Origin: Glaciecola amylolytica
GTDB lineage: Bacteria > Bacteroidota > Bacteroidia > Flavobacteriales_D > Crocinitomicaceae
Length of the DNA stretch: 64,000 nucleotides
NCBI GenBank assembly: GCA_003856375.1
Contig: CP034120.1
Location: forward strand, 4,459,501 to 4,523,500
Reading direction: 5' to 3'
A program made the position numbers and the translations under genes. Each line of letters opens with the position of its first letter. The stretch's first letter is position 1. This document shows, in pieces, positions 1 through 8,528 of this stretch. Under the pieces are notes generated by a model. That model made no database searches. It was given only the letters and a program-made list of their open reading frames with translations, and was not told the origin of the DNA.

Positions 1-651
1 GTATTCAATGATAGTAAAAGTGGGTGGATCGACAGATCCTTTGTTTACAGCCAATAAACCTCCCATTTTCAAGGCTTCAATCTTGGATTTTTCCAGGATT
101 GTTACGGAGAATTTTGCTTCTTTTCCTTTTTCTTCAATGGATTCTGCCAATTGGGTAGCATTTAATCCGGAAACGGGTTCGTTTACCAGATCACGCGCCC
201 AGAAAACAGCTTTTAACGTAGCGGAAAGCTCCGAGATGGAAGCTGCTGTGATTTTTGCCGAAAAATCGATTGTTTCCAATGCGAATTTTTCTTTGGCAGC
301 TTCTTTTCGGTATCTCAGGTATTGGTAGCATGAAAGTGCAAAACCTTCGGCTGTCAATAAACTGTTTGATTTTCCTCCGTCAATAAAAATGCTCGTTACT
401 TGTTTCGGCAAAACTGCGCGGAGCTTGTTTCCCATAACGCGTTGTTTCTCATCGTTTGCCTGATCCTTGATAAACACATAATGTTTTCCTTTCAGGGGCA
501 AATGAAGAAATTGAGCGTCTTCGTTTTTGTGGAATAATTCCAGTTCTTCAGAAACTACTTTCGGAAGCTTTGTTTGTGTTTCAATCTTTTTCCCAACAAG
601 GACAACGAGGCCTTCTTGCTGGTCGAACACAGCAGATGTATTAAAATTCAT
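1..651 (-). CDS. leucyl aminopeptidase, M17 family (partial, N-terminal part)
   Basis: N-terminal 217 codons of a peptidase; the rest lies beyond the left edge. M17 enzymes are cytosolic two-metal aminopeptidases that release N-terminal residues from peptides. The visible part is the regulatory N-terminal domain plus the entry to the catalytic domain. Two family motifs can be read: ARDLVNEP (residues 152-159) and MGGLLAVNKGS (196-206). The metal ligands and catalytic Lys/Arg are outside the window, so activity cannot be judged. The ATG at 651 is the only good start; upstream lies a possible -7 box (TATCTTTA on the minus strand) and then the 61-bp tandem repeat, which therefore sits in this gene's promoter region. 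Family assignment is confident; the exact substrate class is not. Confidence 0.85.
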   Translation of the reverse strand, partial: MNFNTSAVFDQQEGLVVLVGKKIETQTKLPKVVSEELELFHKNEDAQFLHLPLKGKHYVFIKDQANDEKQRVMGNKLRAVLPKQVTSIFIDGGKSNSLLTAEGFALSCYQYLRYRKEAAKEKFALETIDFSAKITAASISELSATLKAVFWARDLVNEPVSGLNATQLAESIEEKGKEAKFSVTILEKSKIEALKMGGLLAVNKGSVDPPTFTIIEY

Positions 652-688
652 ATTAATCGAATTGCGTGAATCGTAAAGATAAGAAAAA

Positions 689-932
689 GCGTAGCTTTTG
701 AAGACTGAATTACGACAAACGTTAGTGCGGAAGTAATTCGGGAGTATTGGCGTAGCTTTTGAAGACTGAATTACGACAAACGTTAGTGCGGAAGTAATTC
801 GGGAGTATTGGCGTAGCTTTTGAAGACTGAATTACGACAAACGTTAGTGCGGAAGTAATTCGGGAGTATTGGCGTAGCTTTTGAAGACTGAATTAGGACA
901 AACGTTAGTGCGGAAGTAATTCAGGACATCCG
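689..932. repeat. four-copy 61-bp tandem repeat
   Basis: Units start at 689, 750, 811 and 872, an exact 61-bp period. The first three are identical as far as I can read; the fourth has one C-to-G change (position 897) and diverges after about 50 bp. Each unit contains the inverted heptamer GAATTAC / GTAATTC (707-713 and 733-739 in unit 1). There are no variable spacers, so it is not CRISPR. A diverged single copy lies at 26851-26895. In both places the repeat sits just upstream of the start of a minus-strand gene. Confidence 0.93.
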
Positions 933-1033
933 GGATTAGTTCCGGAGTATTGGAAATGCAAATTTTTTTCCCACTGATGGACAGATAGATGCTGGTCTAC
1001 CGGTCTCACCAGTGGGATTGTGATAAAAACCGG
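933..1033. other. remaining intergenic stretch with an 8-bp inverted repeat
   Basis: Between the tandem repeat and the DUF4349 stop codon. It holds TCCCACTG (969-976) and its complement CAGTGGGA (1010-1017) around a 33-base loop. Toward the minus strand it is followed by an A tract, not a T tract, so it is not a standard terminator for the DUF4349 gene. I see no ORF here. Confidence 0.4.
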
Positions 1034-1909
1034 CTAGTGAGATGGAAACTTCTTATTTGTTCTTGTTCTGAACTTTCTGTAACCGAAAATGCTTGCCGGA
1101 ATAAGAATTAAAAGCAGCGGCCAGATGGAAAGTGCCCACAACAAGAAACCGACAATTGCACTCCAGCCTTTTGAAAATGAATTTCCTGCGTCTTCCCAAA
1201 AACCGTTTTCATCCGACACAACCGGAGGATGAGCAAGTGTCTTGAATAATTCAATGTTCAAAGTGCCGTATCCGACCTGATTGTCTAAAAATCTCAAACG
1301 ACCTTCCTGACTTTCGATTTCTTCAATCAACTGTCGAATCTGGGTTTCGATTTGCAAAAGTTCGTCCACATTTTTTGCATTGCTCATGATTTCCTGATAG
1401 CGTTTCAGGTACGCTTTTTTGCTTTTCAAACGCGTTTGAATATCGTAGTATTCTTCACCGACATCTTCTGCATGAATGTTCTTTGAAAGGATTTCATCCG
1501 AACCCTTATTGATGCTTTGCAACAGCTGATCAAAGTTTGCGGTAGGAATGCGCAGTTCCAAAGAATAACGCAATTCGTAATCAGACTTGCTGAAGGATTC
1601 GTTGTCGTAATAACCGCCAACTTGTTTCAAGACTTTGTCAAGATTGGCCTTGCTTTTTTCAATGTGCCTGGACTTGAGTTCGAGGTCACCTGTTTTGATG
1701 AGTTTTTTCTGCTGAACTTCTTCTTTGGTCTTTTTGAATTCAGCCGAATAGTTTTCGTTGCTCTGAGATTCTTCATATTGAATTCCGGATTCATCGGATT
1801 CCGGATTTATCTTTTCACTGAAAGATTTTGTTTCCTCGTCTGAAGAACATGCGATCAGGAAAAACGGAAGTAAGCCTATGCTTAATGATTTAGAAATGGA
1901 ATGTGACAT
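1034..1909 (-). CDS. DUF4349 domain lipoprotein
   Basis: 291-residue predicted lipoprotein. It begins with a signal peptide and a lipobox (FLIAC, Cys21). A low-complexity acidic Ser/Glu/Lys linker follows to about residue 65. The DUF4349 region (about 70-220) starts at 'KLIKTGDLELKSRHIEKSKANL', and a coiled-coil stretch lies near 165-210 ('LLQIETQIRQLIEEIESQEGR'). One transmembrane helix near 250-275 is followed by a basic tail. Known DUF4349 proteins have this lipobox, coiled-coil and C-terminal-TM layout; their role is not established. The gene lies 50 bp after the MarR-type regulator on the same strand, so the two are probably co-transcribed. I infer an envelope protein under that regulator's control. 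Confidence 0.85.
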   Translation of the reverse strand: MSHSISKSLSIGLLPFFLIACSSDEETKSFSEKINPESDESGIQYEESQSNENYSAEFKKTKEEVQQKKLIKTGDLELKSRHIEKSKANLDKVLKQVGGYYDNESFSKSDYELRYSLELRIPTANFDQLLQSINKGSDEILSKNIHAEDVGEEYYDIQTRLKSKKAYLKRYQEIMSNAKNVDELLQIETQIRQLIEEIESQEGRLRFLDNQVGYGTLNIELFKTLAHPPVVSDENGFWEDAGNSFSKGWSAIVGFLLWALSIWPLLLILIPASIFGYRKFRTRTNKKFPSH

Positions 1910-1959
1910 CGTTGAATATTTAGTTCTTGATGTTACAGATCACAAGAACAAACGTTCAA

Positions 1960-2418
1960 CTAGCTTGATTTAGAAACCTGTTGTCCCAGGTTTTTGAGCA
2001 TTTTGATGGTTTTGTCCAGATTCTTCAAATCAATATCCTGTAAGAATTTGACATAGAATTCTTCGAACATTTTGTTGTAGACCCGACACATTTTCTTGCC
2101 TTCTTCAGTCAGAATAATGAGTTTGTTGCGTCGGTCCGCAGTGTCTTCTTTTCGCAGCACCAGATTCTTTGACGAAAGTTTGTCGATGATCGGTGTAAGG
2201 TTTGCCTTGTTCTTGCGAACAGTATCTGCTATTTGCTGTTGATTGATCTGATGATTTCTGGAAAGAACGATGAGTACCTCGAACATTTCCACAGTAATTC
2301 CAAGATCATTGTTTTTCAATTTCGTCTTGAAATAGGCATGAATAATAAAGCGAATTTCTTTGATGGAATCAATCAGCTCTATCAATTTCACCATATTGCT
2401 ATTTTCGATTTCAATCAT
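1960..2418 (-). CDS. MarR family transcriptional regulator
   Basis: 152-residue winged-helix regulator of typical MarR length. An N-terminal dimerisation helix precedes the DNA-binding region (about 45-110): 'TVEMFEVLIVLSRN', 'NQQQIADTVRKNKANLTPIIDKL' (recognition helix) and the wing 'LVLRKEDTADRRNKLIILTEEGKK', which carries the conserved D-x-R-x-x basic wing. C-terminal helices complete the dimer interface. MarR proteins usually repress their own operon and respond to small ligands, oxidants or drugs; no ligand is inferable. The neighbour in the same direction is the DUF4349 lipoprotein. A short inverted repeat (2441-2457) just upstream could be its operator. A second in-frame ATG at 2394 is possible. 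Confidence 0.9.
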   Translation of the reverse strand: MIEIENSNMVKLIELIDSIKEIRFIIHAYFKTKLKNNDLGITVEMFEVLIVLSRNHQINQQQIADTVRKNKANLTPIIDKLSSKNLVLRKEDTADRRNKLIILTEEGKKMCRVYNKMFEEFYVKFLQDIDLKNLDKTIKMLKNLGQQVSKSS

Positions 2419-2440
2419 ACTATGAAGTTAAAAACAAAAC

Positions 2441-2457
2441 AGTTATGTATTGTAACT
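2441..2457. promoter_or_regulatory. candidate MarR operator
   Basis: AGTTA (2441-2445) and TAACT (2453-2457) form a 5-bp inverted repeat with a 7-bp centre, 23-39 bp upstream of the MarR ATG. Size and place match autoregulatory MarR sites, but a 5-bp arm is weak evidence by itself. Confidence 0.3.
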
Positions 2458-2501
2458 AAACGTCCAGAGAAATAGTGAAATGACTAAGTTATTGAGTTAT
2501 C

Positions 2502-2536
2502 TGAATAAAGAGTAGTTTTTTTCTACTCTTTATTCA
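2502..2536. terminator. bidirectional intrinsic terminator
   Basis: A perfect 14-bp inverted repeat (2502-2515 with 2523-2536) surrounds a run of seven T. It lies 20 bp past the stop of the giant MORN-type gene and most likely terminates it on the minus strand. Confidence 0.8.
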
Positions 2537-2556
2537 AGTGTTTGATCTACTACGGA

Positions 2557-5500
2557 TTAGTATCCTTCATAATTTAATTCGTCTTCGAAATAACCTTCCG
2601 GAGCATCTCCGTTGTTCATATTGATTCCGTAATATTTTCGTTTCAATTCTTTACCTATCCGGTAAGTAATTACACTTACGTCGAGTAATTTTTCCTGATA
2701 ACTCAAAATAGCATCCAAATTCTCAAGATTGGGATTCAGACAAATTTCGCTCATATTTTTCACACTTCCTAAATCTCCTTTCAACCAGCGGCCATTTCGT
2801 TTTCCCTGAATGTATTCACCAACCTGATTCAGGTTTCCGTTTATGTCGTAGATTTTCCAGATTCCGGTAGGAAGCCCGTCTTTTACCCAGCCTTCATTTT
2901 GAATGGATCCGTTGTCGTAATAATTTTTGACGTACCCGTTTTTGCGGTGTTGTGCAGTGTCTTTTTCCCAGAAACAATACAACATACGTTCTTCGTTGTG
3001 GTCGGTATGTGAACAATCGTATTTTTCGAATTTTTCAATGATCCAGCTTTTACTCAGCGGATTGTCGTTTTCATCCAGGTAATAAAGAATTCCTTTTGAT
3101 TTGAATTTGATGCTGTCATTGACCTGTATGATGCTGTCGAAGTATTCCACTTCCATGAGTTTTTTTCCGAAGTAGTTGAAGTATTTCCAGCATCCCGTTT
3201 TTACTCCTTTGGAAATGGTTCCGATGCGTGCAATCGTGTCGTTCGGATAGTATTTCGTGATGTTGTAATCGATCCCTGATTTGTTCACTAAGCTTGGTCT
3301 GCCGTAATAAGGTTCATACAAGCCTTCGTCGGAATAACCCGCCTGAAAGATCAATTGCTCAATGCTGGAGCTTTCGGTAATATCGGCGAAGTTAAATGGA
3401 ATGGAATCGCGCCAGTCAAATTCATAACGAACGCTTAATTCGTTTTCTTCCCAGATCTTCTCTTCGATCGGTTGGTTGTACTGAAACTTGACATATTGAT
3501 ATCTGAATCCAAGTGTATCATACGCTTCGTAATCATCAATCGGATCGCCATTCAGGAAAAATCCTTTTTTTGCAAGTTTCCCGTTTGAATGATATGCTAC
3601 CGACTGACCTTGCAGCAATCCGTTTTTGAATCCAAGGTCAAAAATCAGGATGGAATCTTTTCCGGGATACGTGAAATAGGTTTTAACATCTCCGTCCAGG
3701 AATCCGTCCCGGTAGTAAGACTGATTGTAAAACAACTTGTTTCTTTTGAATTCCACTCCTTCTTTTGCACCGTCTTTGTAGTTCACATACGTCAAGGTAT
3801 CGCCTTTCCAGTTTAGCTGTACCAAAGGACCCTCCAACGCACCATTTTTGAAATAACACCTGGATTCCGGGTAATACATTTTCTTTAACGGATACTCTTC
3901 AAATCGACTCAAAGGATCTTCATATGCGTAATCCTCTTCTGATTTCTTTGGTTTTTCTTTTGGAAGAGCAACTGCATAATCGATGTTTTCTCCGTGTGCA
4001 GCTCCGCTTTTATAACCGATTGTTGAGCGCACTTTCCCGAATTGATCTTTGTACGTCCAGACACCTTCCTGTTTTCCGTTCAGGTATTTTCCTTCTACAG
4101 ATGTAATCATAGAACCTTTATTAGGACGCGCTGCAGATGCGGAATAATCGATATCTGTGTATTCCACAAAGTCAAATCCGTATGGCTGGCTTTCGTACAT
4201 TGCTAAAAAAGTTCCGTAAAGGTTTGGAAACAATCCTGCAACGGCATGTGAAAGCTGTCCGGAACCATTGAATTCCGAAACATATCCTAAGAGAAGATCC
4301 GAACGTTTCTTTGATTTCACAAAGCTTTTCATTGCCGATTTGTATAGTTTCAGGTCAACAGAACTGTTTGGAAGCGTTATTTGCAGTGCCTGATCGGTTG
4401 CTTTCACGCTGAAGCTTCCTTTTTTATCGTTCATGTTGAATGTCCCGGTAAAGGGTTTTCCATTGATCCACAATTCCGGGTCGCTTTCTTTGCTGTATTT
4501 GTATTCCCAATAGAAAGCCAACTTTTCAAGCATAAAGGTGTCTGAAAGGGTCGTTTTCCAGTATTCATCAAGAACTCCGTTTTCAATGGTGCGCAGTTCG
4601 ATATTCTTGAAACGGATTGTTTTCACCGAATTGGCATTCAAATAATCTTCTGAAAAAACAACTTCCTGCTTACTGACAGTATCTCCGGGCAGGTTTCGTT
4701 CAATTGCAATCAGTGTTCTGGTTTTCGGATAGAAATAGACTTGTTTTGCAAGTGAAGAATCTACTTTAAACAGTTCCTCGATAAACAAGACTCTTTCCGG
4801 CGTAGTTTCTGATTTCAGATCGCTGTCTTCTGCGTAAACAAATGTCGGTTTGCCGTAATTCCGGTCGTATTTTTTATCATTGATCGTTACAGTCGCATGA
4901 TTGGTGTCTTCTGATTTTTTGAGAACATTTCCTTTGGAATCGTACCACAATTCATAGTATTTGATTCCGTTGTAGTCATAAAAACGCTGAACGTATTGAT
5001 TCGAATCACTGATGAAAACAATCTCATTGGCAATGGTTCCGTTATCCCAATAAACAGGCTCTTCTTTCACCAAAGAACCGTCTTTTACTTCAAAGCGGTA
5101 TTGAAGCTGCCCGTTTTTGTAATAATGTTCCACCACCCCTTCGTACTTGTACAGATATCCCATGGAATCAATCAGATCGTTTAAGGTATAGCGTTTTCCG
5201 TTTGCGATTTCATAGGTCTCATTTGGATTGTAATACTGGGTAAATGGGTCTTCCACTCCGATAGGATACTCATCGTAGTAATCGTCATACATTTCTTCAC
5301 CTTCGTAACTGGTCAGATTTTCCTCAGGAAGTTCCAGGTCATTGGTATCGTTTTCCAAAACGGTGTAGAAGGAATCAAATTCAGGAAAGTCTGTTTCATA
5401 TCCGTAACTCTGCTCACCACCGCTGTTTTGAAGGATCAGTGAATCTTTGGTGTCATAGCGGTAAGTCATGAAGTCGTATGGAATAACGGAGTGGCGGATA

Positions 5501-6432
5501 ATCGGCGATTTACCTCTTTTCTTATCCGTACGCAGTGTGTAGCGGTCGACCAGTGTTTTTTCGTCACTTCTGGTGATAACCAGTTTGCCTTTTTTATCTA
5601 CCGATACGTTGGTTTTGTATTCATAGATTTCCCAGGAACCGCTTTCCTGATCATTGGTGTAATGACCGGATGTAAGTAAATCCTGATTTTCATAAACAGT
5701 ATACGGACCGTTTTTTAAACCGTCCAGAAAATGAATGCTGATGGTATTGGTGTCAAATTGCAAACTTTGAAACCTGCTTTCAAGGCTCTCATTCGGATTG
5801 TATTTGTAATCGGAATCAGTTTTGAGACTATAGGAATAAACGTTCCAGAGACCGGTTTTTTCACTGTCAAGATAAGCTCCGGTCTTTACTACTTTTCCTT
5901 CCGGATTTAACCAGGTACTTGTTCCGCTTATGGCATTGTTTTTAATGGAAAAATAAGCGGCAACAATGTCGTTTTTGTACCGAAGAACCCGTTTCGAAAT
6001 GTAGGGAATATCGCGATAAAACATCACATAATCTCCATCAGGTAAGTTTGTCAGTGCTGGTGTCGGATCGATCGAAATGCTGTTGTCTGCCGTTACCAGA
6101 AAATAGGGGTAATGCTCCAGAATCTCTTCAAAATCTTTCATGTATTTTTTAGACGATTTCGGAAATTTGAAGGCGTTTTTCTTTTCAAGAGGGGTAAGCG
6201 GTTCTTCACTTACGGAAATGATTTTCTCGTTTCGGTCATCCCGTTTGATGATTTCTTTCCTGTCGGCAAAATTCAGGTAATATTCCTGCATTCCCTGAAC
6301 ATGCTGCTGATGCGGATAAACCAGATACTTTTTCCCGTCGATCGTTACCTGATCCACCTGAGCTGATGAGAGGAAAGAAAAGAGAGATAGTAAGGTGAAG
6401 AAAACTTTTTTTTCTAAATGATTGCTGATCAT
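2557..6432 (-). CDS. giant secreted MORN/YwqK-repeat protein
   Basis: About 1291 residues, with a signal peptide directly after the chosen start (cleavage near 'SFLSSAQ'). The body holds many degenerate repeats of the MORN/YwqK type, with Gly-x-Trp/Tyr and 'YYKNGQL' or 'YYDNGS' signatures such as 'EGVVEHYYKNGQLQYRFEVKDG', 'GYVKNYYDNGS' and 'GKRNGRW'. These repeats fold as short beta-hairpins. Databases often label such proteins 'YwqK family antitoxin', but there is no toxin here and the family is mostly just secreted or envelope proteins. No catalytic motif and no T9SS tail seen. An alternative ATG at 6471 overlaps the stop of the upstream gene and gives a longer leader; I prefer 6432 because it begins a canonical signal peptide. 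The gene is translated right after the lipoprotein gene and ends at a strong terminator. Confidence 0.75.
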   Translation of the reverse strand: MISNHLEKKVFFTLLSLFSFLSSAQVDQVTIDGKKYLVYPHQQHVQGMQEYYLNFADRKEIIKRDDRNEKIISVSEEPLTPLEKKNAFKFPKSSKKYMKDFEEILEHYPYFLVTADNSISIDPTPALTNLPDGDYVMFYRDIPYISKRVLRYKNDIVAAYFSIKNNAISGTSTWLNPEGKVVKTGAYLDSEKTGLWNVYSYSLKTDSDYKYNPNESLESRFQSLQFDTNTISIHFLDGLKNGPYTVYENQDLLTSGHYTNDQESGSWEIYEYKTNVSVDKKGKLVITRSDEKTLVDRYTLRTDKKRGKSPIIRHSVIPYDFMTYRYDTKDSLILQNSGGEQSYGYETDFPEFDSFYTVLENDTNDLELPEENLTSYEGEEMYDDYYDEYPIGVEDPFTQYYNPNETYEIANGKRYTLNDLIDSMGYLYKYEGVVEHYYKNGQLQYRFEVKDGSLVKEEPVYWDNGTIANEIVFISDSNQYVQRFYDYNGIKYYELWYDSKGNVLKKSEDTNHATVTINDKKYDRNYGKPTFVYAEDSDLKSETTPERVLFIEELFKVDSSLAKQVYFYPKTRTLIAIERNLPGDTVSKQEVVFSEDYLNANSVKTIRFKNIELRTIENGVLDEYWKTTLSDTFMLEKLAFYWEYKYSKESDPELWINGKPFTGTFNMNDKKGSFSVKATDQALQITLPNSSVDLKLYKSAMKSFVKSKKRSDLLLGYVSEFNGSGQLSHAVAGLFPNLYGTFLAMYESQPYGFDFVEYTDIDYSASAARPNKGSMITSVEGKYLNGKQEGVWTYKDQFGKVRSTIGYKSGAAHGENIDYAVALPKEKPKKSEEDYAYEDPLSRFEEYPLKKMYYPESRCYFKNGALEGPLVQLNWKGDTLTYVNYKDGAKEGVEFKRNKLFYNQSYYRDGFLDGDVKTYFTYPGKDSILIFDLGFKNGLLQGQSVAYHSNGKLAKKGFFLNGDPIDDYEAYDTLGFRYQYVKFQYNQPIEEKIWEENELSVRYEFDWRDSIPFNFADITESSSIEQLIFQAGYSDEGLYEPYYGRPSLVNKSGIDYNITKYYPNDTIARIGTISKGVKTGCWKYFNYFGKKLMEVEYFDSIIQVNDSIKFKSKGILYYLDENDNPLSKSWIIEKFEKYDCSHTDHNEERMLYCFWEKDTAQHRKNGYVKNYYDNGSIQNEGWVKDGLPTGIWKIYDINGNLNQVGEYIQGKRNGRWLKGDLGSVKNMSEICLNPNLENLDAILSYQEKLLDVSVITYRIGKELKRKYYGINMNNGDAPEGYFEDELNYEGY

Positions 6433-6463
6433 GAAAGACAGTGATTTAATTGTGTTGTGAATG

Positions 6464-7417
6464 TTATTCATAAAATGAATAAGTGAAAATTTCCTGCGTT
6501 TGGTAATGATTGACGCTTTCCACATGTTCTTTTTTATGTACCACTTTTTCAGGTAATTTTTTACTGTTATAATAAATGAACGATTTGACGGAAGTTACAA
6601 ATGTTTCATCTATAAAAGTTGAATCGAGGTAACCGCTGAAATGTCCGTTCGAATAGTTGAAATAACGCTTTTTGAAGAACGGGTAATCCTCATTGGTAAT
6701 CAACTTCGGATAATTGCCTGAATAGTAGCTGTAATTTGAAATAAACTTCTCCTTCACTTTGTTTCTCACTTTGTAGCGTTTTACCGGTTTTTCGGGTTCT
6801 CCCAAAATGATCCAGTCATTCGGTAAAGGGCTGGCAATGGAATCTACCGAAAGCGGTCCGAAATATTTCTTGTTGAGAACAAAATGAATCAGATCCAGGT
6901 TGTTTGAAGCTTCAAATGCAGCATAATCCGGAGTAATGCGGCCGGCATTATAGGTGAAAGTATTGTTTTCCACTCCGTAGAGATTGTCTTTTTGAATCAC
7001 TTCACAATATCCCAGAGAACCGGGTTTTCCAATCTGAAACGATTGGTTCGAAATCACAATTCCTTCCGAGAAATCCGTTACTTGCATCTGAACGAGCCTG
7101 CCGATTTGATTGAAGGTGTAGATGATGGTTCTTTTGGGAAAGGTTTCGTCATCAGAATCACCGCTATATGAACTCGTATCCGAAATAACTCCTTTGAATG
7201 AAGTGATGGTAAGCTGCTTGATTTTTTGCTCTGCGGCTATGCTGTCATTGAACCAAAACGGAAAATTGATCAACAAAGAGACCTCTTCCTGAAAATAAAG
7301 CGGATGGATAAAATCAGCAGTGATTTCAGTGCGTTGAATCGGAACTTTCTTTTTTTCAGTGCAGTTAGAAAGTGTGAATCCCAAAAAAATCAAGAGGTAA
7401 ACAGTTAATCGTTTCAT
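6464..7417 (-). CDS. hypothetical lipoprotein
   Basis: 317 residues from the ATG at 7417. An N-terminal hydrophobic segment ends in a lipobox (TLSNC, Cys19), so it is probably lipid-anchored. I do not recognise a family. The rest is soluble, rich in Tyr, Phe, Asn and Lys, with beta-strand-like segments ('GYLDSTFIDETFVTSVKSFIYYNSKKLPEKVVHKKE') resembling the YD-repeat or MORN-like proteins common in Bacteroidota. Its stop overlaps a possible start of the giant MORN-type gene, so the two form a translationally coupled pair and may act together at the cell surface. A minus-strand -7 box (TACCTTTA, 7423-7430) lies 5 bp upstream of the ATG. Confidence 0.65.
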   Translation of the reverse strand: MKRLTVYLLIFLGFTLSNCTEKKKVPIQRTEITADFIHPLYFQEEVSLLINFPFWFNDSIAAEQKIKQLTITSFKGVISDTSSYSGDSDDETFPKRTIIYTFNQIGRLVQMQVTDFSEGIVISNQSFQIGKPGSLGYCEVIQKDNLYGVENNTFTYNAGRITPDYAAFEASNNLDLIHFVLNKKYFGPLSVDSIASPLPNDWIILGEPEKPVKRYKVRNKVKEKFISNYSYYSGNYPKLITNEDYPFFKKRYFNYSNGHFSGYLDSTFIDETFVTSVKSFIYYNSKKLPEKVVHKKEHVESVNHYQTQEIFTYSFYE

Positions 7418-7422
7418 CCATT

Positions 7423-7430
7423 TAAAGGTA
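7423..7430 (-). promoter_or_regulatory. -7 promoter element, near-leaderless lipoprotein gene
   Basis: TACCTTTA on the minus strand matches TAnnTTTG in all but the last base and ends 5 bp before the ATG at 7417. No clear -33 TTG seen. Confidence 0.4.
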
Positions 7431-7572
7431 ATATATTTTATGATATGGATTGAAAACTGTTGGTCAGAAGAAATTAATTTAAAAGAGCTGTGTTTTTTTT
7501 GAAAAAACCAAGGAGGTACCACGGGTTGTCCGAGATGATACTTCCTTGGTTAGTGCATACAATCCAAGGGGA

Positions 7573-8325
7573 TTATATCGCCGTGTATCCTCCATCGGAA
7601 ATGAAATAACTTCCTGTTGTGAATGAGGATTTGTCTGAACTCAGGAATGCAACCAAATCAGCAACTTCCTGAGGTGTTCCCAAACGGTTCATACTTGCTT
7701 TGGCAGCAATATATTCCATGGCTGATTTGTCCAGATGTTCTGTCAATAAAGGAGTTTCAATGTATCCCGGACCAACGGCATTACAACGAATGTTCTTCTG
7801 GCCATATTCTGCTGCAATGTTTTTGGTAAGTCCTACCACACCGTGTTTCGATGCCGTATAGGCTGGGCTGTTCGGAGCAGCAACGGTACCGTGAATGGAC
7901 GCAATGTTGACAATGTTTCCGCCTCCGTTTTTTTCCATTTGTTCCAATTGGTAACGGCAGGCGTAGAAGACACCGCTTAAGTTCAGAGCAATCACTTTGT
8001 CCCAGCCGTCGATCGGATATTCTCCTGTTGGAGAAGCGGGTCCGCCAATTCCGGCATTGTTGCAGGCTACATCGAGCCGGCCGTATTTTGCAACGGTTTC
8101 TTCCACAAAGCGTTTGTTGTCTTCGGCCTTACTTGAATCACCTTTGATGAAAAATGCATCACCGCCTGCATCCTGAATTGCTTTGACGGTTTCTGCTCCG
8201 TGATTTTCGTTGATGTCGGCGATCACTACTTTTGCGCCTTCTTTGGCATACGTTTCAGCTACTGCGCGCCCGATACCCGAACCACCGCCTGAAACAAAAG
8301 CTACTTTTCCTGTTAATAAAGACAT
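7573..8325 (-). CDS. SDR family NAD(P)-dependent oxidoreductase
   Basis: 250-residue classical short-chain dehydrogenase, full length. It has the Rossmann motif SGGGSGIGRA (12-21), NNAG (89-92), Asn115, catalytic Ser143 and YxxxK (Tyr156, Lys160), plus the C-terminal 'SGSYFISDGGY'-type segment. Asp37 at the end of the second strand ('VVIADIN') suggests a preference for NAD over NADP. Relatives are annotated as glucose 1-dehydrogenase or 3-oxoacyl-ACP reductase, but the substrate cannot be read from the sequence. It stands alone, transcribed away from ygiQ, so context gives no pathway. Confidence 0.9.
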   Translation of the reverse strand: MSLLTGKVAFVSGGGSGIGRAVAETYAKEGAKVVIADINENHGAETVKAIQDAGGDAFFIKGDSSKAEDNKRFVEETVAKYGRLDVACNNAGIGGPASPTGEYPIDGWDKVIALNLSGVFYACRYQLEQMEKNGGGNIVNIASIHGTVAAPNSPAYTASKHGVVGLTKNIAAEYGQKNIRCNAVGPGYIETPLLTEHLDKSAMEYIAAKASMNRLGTPQEVADLVAFLSSDKSSFTTGSYFISDGGYTAI

Positions 8326-8516
8326 AATTAAAAGGTTTAAATGTTTCTTATAAAGCTACCGATTGCTGAGCGGTAAAACAATGATCGGGGAAGAGCTTTA
8401 TAGAAGTTTAACATATTGTTACCCGGGTAATTTAATTTAAAAAGATTTATTTCCCGGATGAATTGTTAATACAACACAAAAGCTTCATTTATAAGGCTTA
8501 AACGACTCTTTTTCCG

Positions 8517-8524
8517 TAACTTTG
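8517..8524 (+). promoter_or_regulatory. -7 promoter element of the YgiQ gene
   Basis: TAACTTTG, a full TAnnTTTG match, ends 4 bp before the ATG at 8529, which predicts an almost leaderless mRNA. No -33 TTG at the usual distance. Confidence 0.6.
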
Positions 8525-8528
8525 CCGC

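Noticed and set aside
689-932. CRISPR array
   Set aside because: The units are contiguous with no variable spacers and there are no cas genes; it is a plain tandem repeat.
969-1017. Terminator of the DUF4349 gene
   Set aside because: The inverted repeat is followed by A, not T, on the relevant strand.
2557-6432. Antitoxin (database name 'YwqK family antitoxin')
   Set aside because: It is a large secreted repeat protein, with no toxin gene beside it; the label would mislead.
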